From contig JAWKWH010000002.1 in NCBI GenBank assembly GCA_041397625.1, positions 124,001-188,000 of the forward strand: DNA of 64,000 nt. Reading direction: 5' to 3'. Source of the stretch: JAWKWH01 sp041397625 (GTDB lineage Bacteria > Pseudomonadota > Alphaproteobacteria > Rhizobiales > Rhizobiaceae). Of the stretch, positions 43,652 through 52,647 are shown piece after piece (the stretch's first letter is position 1; every line of letters begins with the position of its first letter). The translations under genes were made by a program, and so were the position numbers. The notes under the pieces were generated by a model. The model saw only the letters and a list, made by a program, of their open reading frames with translations, had not been told where the DNA came from and searched no databases.

Positions 43652-44845
43652 ATGCGCATGATTGGAATAGCAGTACTGGCCGCGACCTATATCCTGTCGC
43701 AGTTCTACCGCACCTTCCTGGCGGTACTGACGCCGGCGCTTCAAGCCGACATCGGCGCGACGAAGACGGATCTTTCCGTCGCGTCCGGCGCCTGGTTCAT
43801 CACCTTCGCGCTGATGCAGTTCGTCGTCGGCGTCTGCCTCGACCGGTTCGGCCCCCGGCGCACCGCGTCCGTCATCCTGGCGCTGTTCGGTGCCGGCGGC
43901 GCCGTGTTGTTCGCGCTTGCCGGCGCGCCATGGATGATCGTCATCGCCATGGCGATGATCGGCATCGGGTGCTCGCCGGTGCTGATGGCGTCCTATTACA
44001 TCATCGCCAAGACCTATTCGCCGGCGCGTTTCGCGGTGCTCGCCTCGTGGATCATCGCCATCGGCATGATCGGCAACGTCATTGGCTCCTCGCCGATGGC
44101 GAATGCGGCCGAAGCGTTCGGCTGGCGCGCGGTGATGCTGGCATTCGCCGCCGCCACGCTGCTTGCCGCGATCGTTCTCTATTTGGCGATCCGCGACCCC
44201 GAACCGGAAGAACACGATCACGGTGCAGACAGCGGATTTTCCGGCTATGTGGAATTGGCGAAGATGACGCGGCTATGGCCGGTGCTGCCGATGATGACGG
44301 TCTGCTATGTCGCCGCCGCCGGCATTCGCGGCCTGTGGGCCGGCCCCTATGTCGCCGACGTCTACGATGCCGACGCGCTGACGATCGGCACGGTAACCTT
44401 CTACATGGCGTTGGCGATGGTTGCCGGCAGCCTGGTCTACGGTCCGCTCGACGCGCTTTTCGGGACGCGCAAATGGGTCAACGTCTGGGGCAATGTCATC
44501 TGTGTGGCGGCCTGTGCCTGGCTGGCGTTCGATCCGCAAAGCACCATCCTGGCCGCCACCGCCGCCCTGGTCGTCATCGGCCTGTCGGGCAGCAGTTTCG
44601 CGGTGGTGATGGCGCATGGCCGCGCCTTCATTCCGCAGCACATGACCGGCCGCGGCGTGACGCTGATGAACTTCTTCGGTATCGGCGGCGTCGGCCTGAT
44701 GCAGGTGGCGACGGGCGGCGTGGTTGCCGTCAGCGCCGATCCGGCAGCACCGCAAACCGCCTATGCGGCGCTTTTCGGCTTCTACGCCATCGTGATCGCT
44801 GCCGCGCTGGCCATCTACCTGCTGTCGCGCGACATGAAGCCGTGA
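43652..44845 (+). CDS. MFS transporter
   Basis: 397 residues, about 12 membrane segments starting at MRMIGIAVLAATYILSQFYRT. The MFS loop after TM2 appears as VGVCLDRFGPRRTASV, and IGIGCSPVLMASYYIIAKTY lies in the first half. A charged central linker (about 185-200, rich in Asp, Glu and His) separates the halves. It ends seven bases before the stop of a convergent hydrolase gene. No regulator or catabolic partner is adjacent, so the substrate is unknown. Confidence 0.88.
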   Translation: MRMIGIAVLAATYILSQFYRTFLAVLTPALQADIGATKTDLSVASGAWFITFALMQFVVGVCLDRFGPRRTASVILALFGAGGAVLFALAGAPWMIVIAMAMIGIGCSPVLMASYYIIAKTYSPARFAVLASWIIAIGMIGNVIGSSPMANAAEAFGWRAVMLAFAAATLLAAIVLYLAIRDPEPEEHDHGADSGFSGYVELAKMTRLWPVLPMMTVCYVAAAGIRGLWAGPYVADVYDADALTIGTVTFYMALAMVAGSLVYGPLDALFGTRKWVNVWGNVICVAACAWLAFDPQSTILAATAALVVIGLSGSSFAVVMAHGRAFIPQHMTGRGVTLMNFFGIGGVGLMQVATGGVVAVSADPAAPQTAYAALFGFYAIVIAAALAIYLLSRDMKP

Positions 44846-44852
44846 CGGGGCC

Positions 44853-45827
44853 TTACCGCACGGTCTTTCTGATCCACTCGACGGCCCTGGCGGCCAACGG
44901 CTCCGTCGTCGAGGGAGACAGCGCGTCGCCGGCAATGACATGCTGGGACGGGTCGTCGGCGCCCTCGACCGTCACGACCTCCGCTTCGCCGCCCCATGTT
45001 TTGGCAATCTGCCTGGTCAGGTCGGGCCTGACCACCCGGTCGCCGTCAGAAATCAGGAAAAGCACCGGAATACCGACGTTCCGGTAGTCGGCGGCATGGG
45101 CCATGCCGGCGACCGCGGCGACCGGAAGGATCGCGCGCGTCGGATAGCGCATCGTGTTGACTTTCGCCTGCAGTTCGCTTCGGGGCTTGTTGCTGCGATA
45201 TTCGCCGACGACCAGCTCGGCCAGGGTTCCGCCCCACGGCCAGGTGAGCATGGCGGACATCGGATCCTTCAGGCCGAACAGCGGCGAGATCAGCACCAAC
45301 CCGGCGACATCGTCGAGCAAGGGCGGTTGCGTTGCGCCCCAGGCGGTCAGGCCGCCGCCCGTCGACGTGGCGACGACCACCACCTTCTCGCCGATCCGCC
45401 GGCCGATCTCGACAGCCTCGGCCAGATCGTTGACCCAGGCGTTGACAGTCCCCTCGGCCATCGCGTCGTCATCGCGGCCGTGACCGGTCAGTCGCGTATA
45501 GAACATATTGGCGGCCAGCTCCCTTGCCACGATGTCGGGCAGGGGGCGGACCTCGCCCTTCGAGGAGGAGAACCCGTGCACATAGACAATCGCCAGCGGC
45601 GTCTTGGCCCTGGATGCCGGATAGGCCCAGACGATCTCCTTTTCCAGCCCCTCGCGTATGTCGTCGAAACGGCTTTCGCGTTCGGCCAGATAGGCGTCCG
45701 GATCGGCGCCGATGGCCGCCGCGTCGAATGTGACGGTGGTGTCGACGGGTATCCGCGGACCAAGCGCGAAGATAACGGCGCCGACAGCGACCACAACGAT
45801 GATAGCAATGAGGATTTTCCGCAGCAT
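44853..45827 (-). CDS. membrane-anchored alpha/beta hydrolase
   Basis: 324 residues. An N-terminal hydrophobic helix (ILIAIIVVVAVGAVIFAL) anchors or exports the protein. The hydrolase fold follows: IVYVHGFSSSKGEVRP forms the oxyanion-hole region, the nucleophile serine is in VVATSTGGGLTA, the acid is probably in FLISDGDRVV, and the histidine in DPSQHVIAGD. AGGG precedes the ATG. It could be a lipase or esterase acting on the periplasmic side. The substrate is not deducible. It is divergent from the cysteine synthase gene. Confidence 0.85.
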   Translation of the reverse strand: MLRKILIAIIVVVAVGAVIFALGPRIPVDTTVTFDAAAIGADPDAYLAERESRFDDIREGLEKEIVWAYPASRAKTPLAIVYVHGFSSSKGEVRPLPDIVARELAANMFYTRLTGHGRDDDAMAEGTVNAWVNDLAEAVEIGRRIGEKVVVVATSTGGGLTAWGATQPPLLDDVAGLVLISPLFGLKDPMSAMLTWPWGGTLAELVVGEYRSNKPRSELQAKVNTMRYPTRAILPVAAVAGMAHAADYRNVGIPVLFLISDGDRVVRPDLTRQIAKTWGGEAEVVTVEGADDPSQHVIAGDALSPSTTEPLAARAVEWIRKTVR

Positions 45828-46008
45828 GACAGACCCTAAGCCGCCTGTGTCGGGTTGTCACTATCGGTTCGCGCAAGGGGCATCGTCGCGCGCAACCGCC
45901 GCCCGGCGCAAAAAAATCCTTCGCGCATCGGCAGCAGGCGGCAATTCGGTGCTTGAAAGCACCGGCACCGGTTTCTACGGTTATGTGACGGACAATCAGG
46001 AATACCCA

Positions 46009-47046
46009 ATGCATCCCAGTGTCATCGGACTAATCGGCAACACGCCGCTCATCAGGCTGAAGCGCGCCTCGGAGGAAACCGGCTGCGACATCCTGGGCAA
46101 GGCCGAATTTCTTAATCCGGGCCAGTCGGTCAAGGACCGGGCGGGGCTGTTCATCATCCGCGACGCGGAAAAACGCGGCCTGCTGCGACCCGGCGGCGTC
46201 ATCGTCGAGGGCACGGCCGGCAATACCGGCATCGGGCTCACCGTCGTCGCCAAGGCGCTCGGCTACCGCACGGTGATCGTCATCCCGGAGACCCAGACGC
46301 AGGAGAAGAAGGACGCGCTCAGGCTGCTCGGCGCCGAACTGCTCGAAGTGCCGGCGGTGCCGTACCGCAATCCCAACAATTACGTGAAACTGTCGGGCCG
46401 GCTCGCCGGGCAGATGGCCAGGACCGAGCCGAACGGCGCGATCTGGGCCAACCAGTTCGACAATGTCGCCAACCGCGACGGCCATATCGCCACCACGGCG
46501 GAAGAAATCTGGCAGCAGACCGGCGGCAAGGTCGACGGCTTCGTTTCCGCCGTCGGCACCGGCGGCACGCTTGCCGGCGTTTCGGCCGGCCTCAGGGCCA
46601 GGAGCAACGCCGTCAAGATCGCGCTTGCCGACCCCAACGGTGCCGCGCTCTACAATTTCTATGCAAACGGCGAGTTGAAGGCGGAGGGCAGTTCGATCAC
46701 CGAGGGCATCGGCCAGGGCCGTATCACCGCCAATCTGCAAGGATTTACGCCCGATTTCGCCTACCAGATCCCCGACGCAGAGGCGCTGCCGATCGTCTTC
46801 GACCTGGTGCAGGAGGAGGGGCTTTGCCTCGGCAGTTCTTCGGGCATCAATCTTGCCGGCGCGATCCGCCTGGCCCGCGAACTGGGGCCGGGGCACACCA
46901 TCGTCACCATGCTCTGCGACTATGGCAACCGCTACCAGTCGAAAATGTTCAACCCGGAATTCCTGCGGTCGAAAGACCTGCCGGTGCCGGCGTGGATCGA
47001 ACGGAAGGTCGAGATCGACATACCCTATGAGGAGGTCGAGGGGTGA
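46009..47046 (+). CDS. cysK: cysteine synthase family protein (PLP, beta-replacing)
   Basis: 345 residues from the ATG at 46009. MHPSVIGLIGNTPLIRLKRA is the classic start, the PLP lysine is K42 in GQSVKDRAG, TAGNTGIGL binds the substrate carboxylate, and VGTGGTLAG holds the phosphate. It makes cysteine from O-acetylserine and sulfide. It is about 35 residues longer than enteric CysK and carries the FNPEFLRSKDLPVPAW tail, a subfamily sometimes suspected of related reactions. Cysteine and sulfur genes nearby (sseA) and a convergent Lrp regulator fit a cysteine-linked group. Confidence 0.87.
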   Translation: MHPSVIGLIGNTPLIRLKRASEETGCDILGKAEFLNPGQSVKDRAGLFIIRDAEKRGLLRPGGVIVEGTAGNTGIGLTVVAKALGYRTVIVIPETQTQEKKDALRLLGAELLEVPAVPYRNPNNYVKLSGRLAGQMARTEPNGAIWANQFDNVANRDGHIATTAEEIWQQTGGKVDGFVSAVGTGGTLAGVSAGLRARSNAVKIALADPNGAALYNFYANGELKAEGSSITEGIGQGRITANLQGFTPDFAYQIPDAEALPIVFDLVQEEGLCLGSSSGINLAGAIRLARELGPGHTIVTMLCDYGNRYQSKMFNPEFLRSKDLPVPAWIERKVEIDIPYEEVEG

Positions 47047-47053
47047 GTGGTGC

Positions 47054-47506
47054 TCATAGCGCGATCGCTGTCTCGTCCTTGGCGGTGCGGATGATCATCA
47101 TTGTGACATAGCGCGCCACATTGGTCTGGTCGTTGAACAAGCGCCTGCAGAGATCGTCGTACTCTCCCATGTCGCGCAGCCGCAGTTGCAGGGCGATGTC
47201 CACGTCGCCGGTCACCGCATAGGCTTGCGATACCGCCGGCTCCCGCCCGACGAGATCGAAGAAATGCTGCATGTGCTGCTCGCCGTGCCTGTGCAGTTCA
47301 ACGGTTACCAACGCCTTGAGTACGCGACCGGTCTTGGCCGGATTGACGATTGCCACCACGCGCTCGATCACGCCGCTGGCCTTCAGCCGCCTGATGCGCC
47401 GCAAACAGCTTGAAGGCGAAAGCCCAACGTGGTCGGCAAGGCGCGCATTTGTTTGTGCGGCGTCGCGCTGCATCGCATTGAGGATTTTGATATCGATCTT
47501 GTCCAA
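47054..47506 (-). CDS. Lrp/AsnC-family regulator
   Basis: 150 residues from the TTG at 47506, chosen because GGAG lies six bases upstream and it gives the standard start LDKIDIKILNAMQRDA; the frame is open further upstream, but that stretch holds the operator-like repeat. The helix-turn-helix NARLADHVGLSPSSCLRRIRRL (about 20-41) is followed by the RAM domain with AYAVTGDVDIALQLRL. It is divergent from a Gate-domain membrane protein, so it probably controls that gene in answer to an amino acid, perhaps cysteine or alanine given the neighbours. Ligand inferred only. Confidence 0.88.
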   Translation of the reverse strand: MDKIDIKILNAMQRDAAQTNARLADHVGLSPSSCLRRIRRLKASGVIERVVAIVNPAKTGRVLKALVTVELHRHGEQHMQHFFDLVGREPAVSQAYAVTGDVDIALQLRLRDMGEYDDLCRRLFNDQTNVARYVTMMIIRTAKDETAIAL

Positions 47507-47528
47507 GGCAGTCTCCAAATTGTTCCAG

Positions 47529-47543
47529 TGCAATTTTATTGCA
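47529..47543. promoter_or_regulatory. candidate Lrp/AsnC operator TGCAAT-TTT-ATTGCA
   Basis: A perfect inverted repeat of six-base arms with a three-base AT centre, 23 bases upstream of the chosen lrp-type start. A third half-site TGCAAT follows at 47550-47555, seven bases beyond the repeat. Multiple phased half-sites suit an octameric Lrp-type protein. Confidence 0.6.
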
Positions 47544-47615
47544 CAAATCTGCAATCTTTGACCACAACTGCGATAGCTTCCGCGCTAGCTGGTTGGCCTG
47601 CAACGGAGACTCGCC

Positions 47616-48668
47616 ATGCCTCTCGTCCTTCACCTGCGCTCGACCACGCGCAATACGGTCACAATCTACTGGGAACTCGTACGCCTCGTCGTGCCGGTGA
47701 CAATCGCAACCGAGGTGCTGGCGCGCGTCGGGCTGATCGGGGCGATATCGCCGGTACTCGATCCGGTAATGGGGCTCTTCGGGCTGCCTGCCGACCTTGC
47801 CCTGGCGTGGTTGTTGGGGCTGTTTGTCGGTCTTTGGGGAGCGGTCCCGCTACTCTATGTGCTCGCACCGCCGGATACCCTCAGCGTTGCCGACGTGACG
47901 GTATTCGCCAGCCTGCTGTTGTTCGCGCACGGCCTGCCGATCGAACAGAAGATCATAAAGAAGGCGGGACCAGGCCTTCTGGCAACGACGGTGTTGCGGC
48001 TGCTGGGCGGCATGATCTATGCCGGATCGCTCCATCTGATCTTGTCGACGACCGGTTGGCTATCCGATCCGGTCAGTCCGGGTTTCATTCCGGCGGTTCC
48101 GACCAGCGATTGGGCTGCCTTTTTTCTTGGCCTCTTCAAGACGTGCCTCTGGATGCTGGTCATCCTCGTCGCGCTGGCCTGGCTGCTGGATATCCTGAAA
48201 CTAGCGGGAATCATGGGATGGCTTATGCGCATGCTGGACCCGCTGTTGAAACTGGCCGGTATCCGCGGCGAGGCACGCGCGTTTACAGGCGTGGGACTAT
48301 TTCTCGGCATCGCCTACGGCGGCGGACTGCTGATCCGCGAGGCGCGCAGCGGCACGATTCCGCCTCGTCAGGTATTCATGTCCTGCATCTTCATGGGATT
48401 CGCCCACAGTATCATCGAAGATACCGCGCTGTTTCTTGCGCTGGGTGCCGACTTCACCGGTATTTTCGTCGGGCGGCTCGTTTTCGCGGTGGCCGCGACC
48501 GCCTTGATTGCGAGGATCACGCTGGCGATGCCCGACGGTTTGTTTTTTGGCTTTCTTTTCAACGAATGCAGTCCGAATTCGGGTGTGGAGCGACCAAATT
48601 GTGCCACCGGTATCACCTTGCTGCCTTCATCCGACTTGCACGCGGACGCCGAACGGGGCACACGATAG
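47616..48668 (+). CDS. nucleoside-recognition (Gate) domain membrane protein
   Basis: 350 residues, about eight membrane segments with two Gate-type repeats. The first covers about 15-130 (YWELVRLVVPVTIATEVLAR, ALAWLLGLFVGLWGAVP) and the second about 170-315 (FKTCLWMLVILVALAWLLDI, GIAYGGGLLIREARSGTIPP, GFAHSIIEDTALFLALG). Members are found in SpmA/SpmB and small-molecule transport settings. Divergence from an Lrp regulator suggests an amino-acid or peptide exporter, as yet unproved. The last 30 residues are hydrophilic and do not look like the family. G+C appears lower than neighbours. Confidence 0.75.
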   Translation: MPLVLHLRSTTRNTVTIYWELVRLVVPVTIATEVLARVGLIGAISPVLDPVMGLFGLPADLALAWLLGLFVGLWGAVPLLYVLAPPDTLSVADVTVFASLLLFAHGLPIEQKIIKKAGPGLLATTVLRLLGGMIYAGSLHLILSTTGWLSDPVSPGFIPAVPTSDWAAFFLGLFKTCLWMLVILVALAWLLDILKLAGIMGWLMRMLDPLLKLAGIRGEARAFTGVGLFLGIAYGGGLLIREARSGTIPPRQVFMSCIFMGFAHSIIEDTALFLALGADFTGIFVGRLVFAVAATALIARITLAMPDGLFFGFLFNECSPNSGVERPNCATGITLLPSSDLHADAERGTR

Positions 48669-48704
48669 GTGCAACAACACGCGTTTGGCCAAGGCTGTTC
48701 CTGA

Positions 48705-49448
48705 ATGACCGGCATCACCAATCCCCTGTTTCGCGACGATGCGTACCTGTCGACGGCGGAAGCGACCGTCGTGGCGATCAACGATCGCGGCGGCATCATT
48801 CTCGATCGCACGGTCTTCTATGCCACTTCGGGCGGCCAGCCGGGCGATACCGGCTTTTTGGAGCGAAGGGACGGCTCGAGGATCGCCATCGCCGCGACGG
48901 TGACCGGCGCGACCAAGGACGAGATCATCCATGTGCCGGCGGCCGGCGAGGCGATGCCGGAGATCGGCGAGGAACTGGTGCTGCATGTCGACTGGGACCG
49001 GCGCTACCGGCTGATGCGCATGCATACCGCCTGTCACCTGCTGACCGTCGTCTGCCCCTATCCGATCACCGGCGCTTCGGTCGGCGAGGCGGAAAGCCGG
49101 GTCGATTTCGACCTGCCGGACGCCGGCGTCACCAAGGAGCAGGTGAGCGCCGAACTGATGGCGCTGGTCAACGCCGATCATCCCGTTTTCGTCAGGCAGA
49201 TCACCGAGAGCGAGCTTGCCGCCAATCCGCGGCTGGTGAAGTCGAAAAACGTCCGCCCGCCGGCCGGAACGGGCGCGATCCGCCTGGTCTGCATCGGCGA
49301 GGACGGAGCGGTCGACAGCCAGCCCTGTGGCGGAACCCATGTGACGACCACCAACGAGGTCGGCGAAATCCATATCGGCAAGATCGAGAAGAAGGGTCGC
49401 GAAAACCGCCGGTTTCGCATCCGTTTCGGCCCGCTGCCGGCGAATTGA
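48705..49448 (+). CDS. alaX: alanyl-tRNA editing protein AlaX
   Basis: 247 residues. A free-standing relative of the AlaRS editing domain that deacylates Ser- or Gly-charged tRNA-Ala. The FYATSGGQPGDTG loop (about 38-50) is the editing-domain signature. Zinc ligands are H107 and H111 in MRMHTACHLL and C208 and H212 in QPCGGTHV. It begins 36 bases after the Gate-domain gene and precedes sseA by 19 bases, so the four genes from 47.6 to 50.9 kb may be one transcript. A role in controlling mischarging when serine or cysteine pools change is an inference. Confidence 0.92.
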   Translation: MTGITNPLFRDDAYLSTAEATVVAINDRGGIILDRTVFYATSGGQPGDTGFLERRDGSRIAIAATVTGATKDEIIHVPAAGEAMPEIGEELVLHVDWDRRYRLMRMHTACHLLTVVCPYPITGASVGEAESRVDFDLPDAGVTKEQVSAELMALVNADHPVFVRQITESELAANPRLVKSKNVRPPAGTGAIRLVCIGEDGAVDSQPCGGTHVTTTNEVGEIHIGKIEKKGRENRRFRIRFGPLPAN

Positions 49449-49467
49449 GGCGACGGAACCAGCAAAC

Positions 49468-50319
49468 ATGAGCGAGAAAAGCCGCTTTGTCGTTTCGCCG
49501 GAATGGCTGGTGAAACATTTGAGGGACCCGGGCCTGTCGATCGTCGACGGCTCCTGGTACCTGCCGGCGCAGAACCGCGACGCGCGGGCCGAGTACGAGG
49601 AGGCGCATATTCCCGGCGCCATCTTCTTCGACCAGGACGACGTGGTGGATCCGGAAAGCCACCTGCCGCACGCACTGCCGTCGCCAAAGGTGTTCGGCAG
49701 GCACGCCAGCGCCATGGGCATCACCCGCGACGATACGATCGTCGTCTATGACGGGCCGGGGTTCTTCTCCGCGCCGCGGGTGTGGTGGCTGTTTCGGACG
49801 ATGGGCGCGGAGAAGGTCTTCATCCTTGACGGCGGCATCGACCGCTGGAAGGCGGAGGGCCATATCGTCACCGCCGAGCCGACCCTGTCGATCCCGTCGG
49901 TGTTCCTGCCGGAGTTCGACCGGTCGGCGGTGGCCGGTCTTGCCGATGTCAGGACATGCGTCGAGGACGGCGCGAGCCAGATCGCCGACGCGCGGCCGGC
50001 GGGCCGCTTTACGGGCGCCGAACCGGAACCCCGGCAGGGCATGCGCTCCGGCCACATGCCTGGCGCGCGAAACGTTCCGGCGCTGGCGCTTTCCGAAAAC
50101 GGCAGCCTGCTGCCGCTCGACGAATTGAAACGCCGGATCGAGGACGCCGGCATCGATCTCGACCGTCCGGTGATCACGACATGCGGTTCGGGCGTCACCG
50201 CCGCCGTCATCTCGCTGGCGCTGCAGTCGCTCGGCCACGGCGACAACCGCCTCTATGACGGTTCGTGGAGCGAGTGGGGCGGGCGGCAGGATACGCCGGT
50301 CGTGACGGGCGACCCGTAG
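49468..50319 (+). CDS. sseA: 3-mercaptopyruvate sulfurtransferase
   Basis: 283 residues with two rhodanese domains. The N-terminal inactive domain starts at VSPEWLVKHLRDPGLSIVDGSWYLP, and the C-terminal one holds the catalytic loop CGSGVTAAV near residue 239. CGSG[VT] is the mercaptopyruvate type, against CRKG[VT] in thiosulfate rhodaneses. The enzyme moves sulfur from 3-mercaptopyruvate, a cysteine transamination product, to a thiol acceptor. With the cysteine synthase upstream it supports a cysteine-turnover theme. The stop is four bases before the GNAT gene. Confidence 0.93.
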   Translation: MSEKSRFVVSPEWLVKHLRDPGLSIVDGSWYLPAQNRDARAEYEEAHIPGAIFFDQDDVVDPESHLPHALPSPKVFGRHASAMGITRDDTIVVYDGPGFFSAPRVWWLFRTMGAEKVFILDGGIDRWKAEGHIVTAEPTLSIPSVFLPEFDRSAVAGLADVRTCVEDGASQIADARPAGRFTGAEPEPRQGMRSGHMPGARNVPALALSENGSLLPLDELKRRIEDAGIDLDRPVITTCGSGVTAAVISLALQSLGHGDNRLYDGSWSEWGGRQDTPVVTGDP

Positions 50320-50323
50320 GCCG

Positions 50324-50860
50324 ATGGCCAGGAAGGCGGCGGCAAAACCGTTTACCGTGCGCGTTACCCATCTGGAGATGGTCTCGCCGCCGGTAAAACG
50401 TGCCGCCATGCCGTCGAGGCCGCGGCTGGCGCTGATGCGCGCGCCGCATATCCCGCTCGCCTTCTACCGCTATCTCTACGAACAGGTCGGCAAGCCGCAT
50501 CACTGGATGGTGCGCCGCGAGATGGCCGATGCAGAACTCACCGCCATCCTCCATGCCGAGACGGCGGAAATTCAGGTGCTCTATGCCGACGGCGCGCCGG
50601 CCGGCTTCTTCGAACTGGATCTCGCGCGCATGCCGCGGGAAGTCGAGATCGTGTATTTCGGCATGGCGCCCGAGTTCCAGGGGCTGGGCATCGGCAAGTT
50701 CTTCTTTTCCGAGGCGCTCGATGCCGCCTGGGCGCACGCGCCGGCCAGGGTGACGCTGCACACCAACACGCTCGACAGTCCGCGCGCGCTGCACATCTAC
50801 CAGAAGGCCGGATTTTCGCCATGCGGCTATTCGCAGGAGACGGTCACGCACTGGCTGTAG
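50324..50860 (+). CDS. GNAT-family N-acetyltransferase
   Basis: 178 residues. The acetyl-CoA site is visible as IVYFGMAPEFQGLGIGKFFFSEA (shortest core QGLGIGK), matching Q/R-x-x-G-x-G/A, and the final strand region has TLDSPRALHIYQKAGF. The N-terminus RVTHLEMVSPPVKRAAM precedes the fold. It follows sseA by four bases and is almost surely cotranscribed. The acceptor is unknown; amino-acid or aminoacyl-type acceptors are possible given alaX nearby, but nothing in the sequence proves it. Confidence 0.85.
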   Translation: MARKAAAKPFTVRVTHLEMVSPPVKRAAMPSRPRLALMRAPHIPLAFYRYLYEQVGKPHHWMVRREMADAELTAILHAETAEIQVLYADGAPAGFFELDLARMPREVEIVYFGMAPEFQGLGIGKFFFSEALDAAWAHAPARVTLHTNTLDSPRALHIYQKAGFSPCGYSQETVTHWL

Positions 50861-50968
50861 CCCGCGTTAAGCATGTTTCGACTTGGGCGCGCCGGGAGGG
50901 GTTCGTCATGGTTGATAAAGTGTTAATGTGCGCTCGATCCAATCTCAAAATCGGGTGACAGGGGGCGG

Positions 50969-52270
50969 ATGGTGGCGGGCAACGACGCGATCCTCAACGA
51001 AACCGTACGGCTTCCGTGCGGCGCCGAACTTCCCAACCGCATCGCCAAGGCGGCGATGACCGAGGGGCTCGGCGACAGGCGCAACCGCGCCACCGACCGC
51101 CATGTCGAACTCTATCGCCGCTGGGGCGAGGGCGGCGCCGGTCTTCTGGTCACCGGCAACGTGCTGGTCGACCGCTGGCATCTGGAACGCCCGGGCAATC
51201 TCGCCATCGCCGGACCGCAGGACGACGAGGCGCTTGCCGGGCTGAAGGCTATCGCCAGGGCCGGCACGGCCCATGGCAGCCATCTGTGGATGCAGCTCAA
51301 CCATGCCGGCCGCCAGACCCAGAAGGCGATCAACCCGACACCGAAGGCGCCGTCGACGGTCGCTCTGAAGATGCGTAACGGCCGTTTCGGCCGGCCGGTG
51401 CCGCTGACGGAAACGGAGATCACCGACATAATCGACCGTTTCGCCTTTGCCGCCAGGACGGCACGCGAGACCGGTTTCACCGGCGTGCAGATGCATGCCG
51501 CGCACGGCTATCTGGCGTCGCAGTTCCTGTCGCCGCTGTCCAATCCGCGCGACGACCGCTGGGGCGGCTCGCTGGAAAACCGGGCGCGCTTCCTGGTCGA
51601 GACGGTTCGGGCCATGCGCAAGGCGACCGCCAGGGACTTCGTCGTCTCGGTCAAGCTCAACTCGGCGGATTTCCAGCGCGGCGGGTTTTCGGCCGACGAC
51701 AGCGCGACGGTCGCCAAATGGCTCGAGCAGGAAGGCGTCGACCTGATCGAGATTTCGGGCGGTAATTACGAGCAGCCGCGCATGATCGATTTCGATCGCA
51801 AGGATCCGCTGCAGGACGCGACCTATCGCGGCATCAAGCGCCGCGAGGCATATTTCCTCGGTTTCGTGCCGAAGCTGAAGCAGAGCGTCGATATTCCTGT
51901 CATGGTGACCGGCGGTTTCAGGAGCCTTGCGGCGATGGAGGAGGCCGCCGGCAACGACATGGTCGACGTGATCGGGCTCGGCCGGCCGTTCCTGGTCGAT
52001 CCCGACGCCGCGCACCGGCTTCTGCGCGACCGCGTTGCCCGCCTCATCTGCCGCGATGCCGATCTCAGGATCGGCAACGGCATCTTCGGCCCCAATTCGC
52101 CGATCAGCTTTCTGCGCGACCTCAATGCCTGGGGCGCGCTCGGCTGGTACTACGAGCAGGTTTACCGGCTCGCCGACGGCAAGGAACCGGACCTTCAACT
52201 GTCGGCGTTCAGGGCGTTGCTGGCATACGACCGGACCGAAGGCGCCGGCGCCAAGGCGCTGGAGCGCTAA
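50969..52270 (+). CDS. NADH:flavin oxidoreductase, old yellow enzyme family
   Basis: 433 residues forming a single FMN-binding TIM barrel; the second FAD/NAD module of the 2,4-dienoyl-CoA reductase subfamily is absent. Marks are LPCGAELPNRIAKAAMTEGL at the start, WMQLNHAGRQTQKAINPTP, HAAHGYLASQFLSPLSNPRDD with the HxxH-type substrate pair, RDDRWGGSLENRARF and GLGRPFLVDPD. It reduces an activated C=C bond with NAD(P)H. GGGGG precedes the ATG. No neighbour indicates the substrate. Confidence 0.9.
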   Translation: MVAGNDAILNETVRLPCGAELPNRIAKAAMTEGLGDRRNRATDRHVELYRRWGEGGAGLLVTGNVLVDRWHLERPGNLAIAGPQDDEALAGLKAIARAGTAHGSHLWMQLNHAGRQTQKAINPTPKAPSTVALKMRNGRFGRPVPLTETEITDIIDRFAFAARTARETGFTGVQMHAAHGYLASQFLSPLSNPRDDRWGGSLENRARFLVETVRAMRKATARDFVVSVKLNSADFQRGGFSADDSATVAKWLEQEGVDLIEISGGNYEQPRMIDFDRKDPLQDATYRGIKRREAYFLGFVPKLKQSVDIPVMVTGGFRSLAAMEEAAGNDMVDVIGLGRPFLVDPDAAHRLLRDRVARLICRDADLRIGNGIFGPNSPISFLRDLNAWGALGWYYEQVYRLADGKEPDLQLSAFRALLAYDRTEGAGAKALER

Positions 52271-52285
52271 GCGGGCGGTTGCAGC

Positions 52286-52579
52286 CTACTGGTGGTGGTC
52301 GAGAATGCCGGCCACCTCAAGCGTGGCCGTTTCGTCCACCTGATCCGACATGGACGTCTGCTGCGAATCGCAACTGTCGCCCACCCGTGTCCAGGTAGTG
52401 TTGTTGAGGAACCGGTCGCAGCGCGCCAGAAAGGGGGTCGATCCGATCTTGAGGCAGGCGGTCTGACCCTCGACATAGGTGGTGCCATTGGCGACGCAAT
52501 GGCACTTTCCCTCTTCGGCAATCGCCTGCGTCCCGACCGTCAGCAGGCCGGCGAACACGACTATCCGGATCGTCTTCAT
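52286..52579 (-). CDS. small secreted Cys-containing protein
   Basis: 97 residues from the ATG at 52579, which gives a signal peptide (MKTIRIVVFAGLLTVGTQAIA). The mature protein has cysteines in KCHCVANGTTYVEGQTACLK, LARCDRFLNN and GDSCDS, likely disulfide-bonded in the periplasm. I do not recognise the family. It converges on the flavin oxidoreductase with a 15-base gap and lies downstream of xth on the same strand? No: xth is upstream on this strand (53430 to 52648), 68 bases away, so cotranscription is possible. Confidence 0.65.
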   Translation of the reverse strand: MKTIRIVVFAGLLTVGTQAIAEEGKCHCVANGTTYVEGQTACLKIGSTPFLARCDRFLNNTTWTRVGDSCDSQQTSMSDQVDETATLEVAGILDHHQ

Positions 52580-52647
52580 GACGCCGATCATAGCAGAAAG
52601 CGGCGGCACGGTCATCATCATGCGCGTTTATGCCGATCCGCCGCCCG

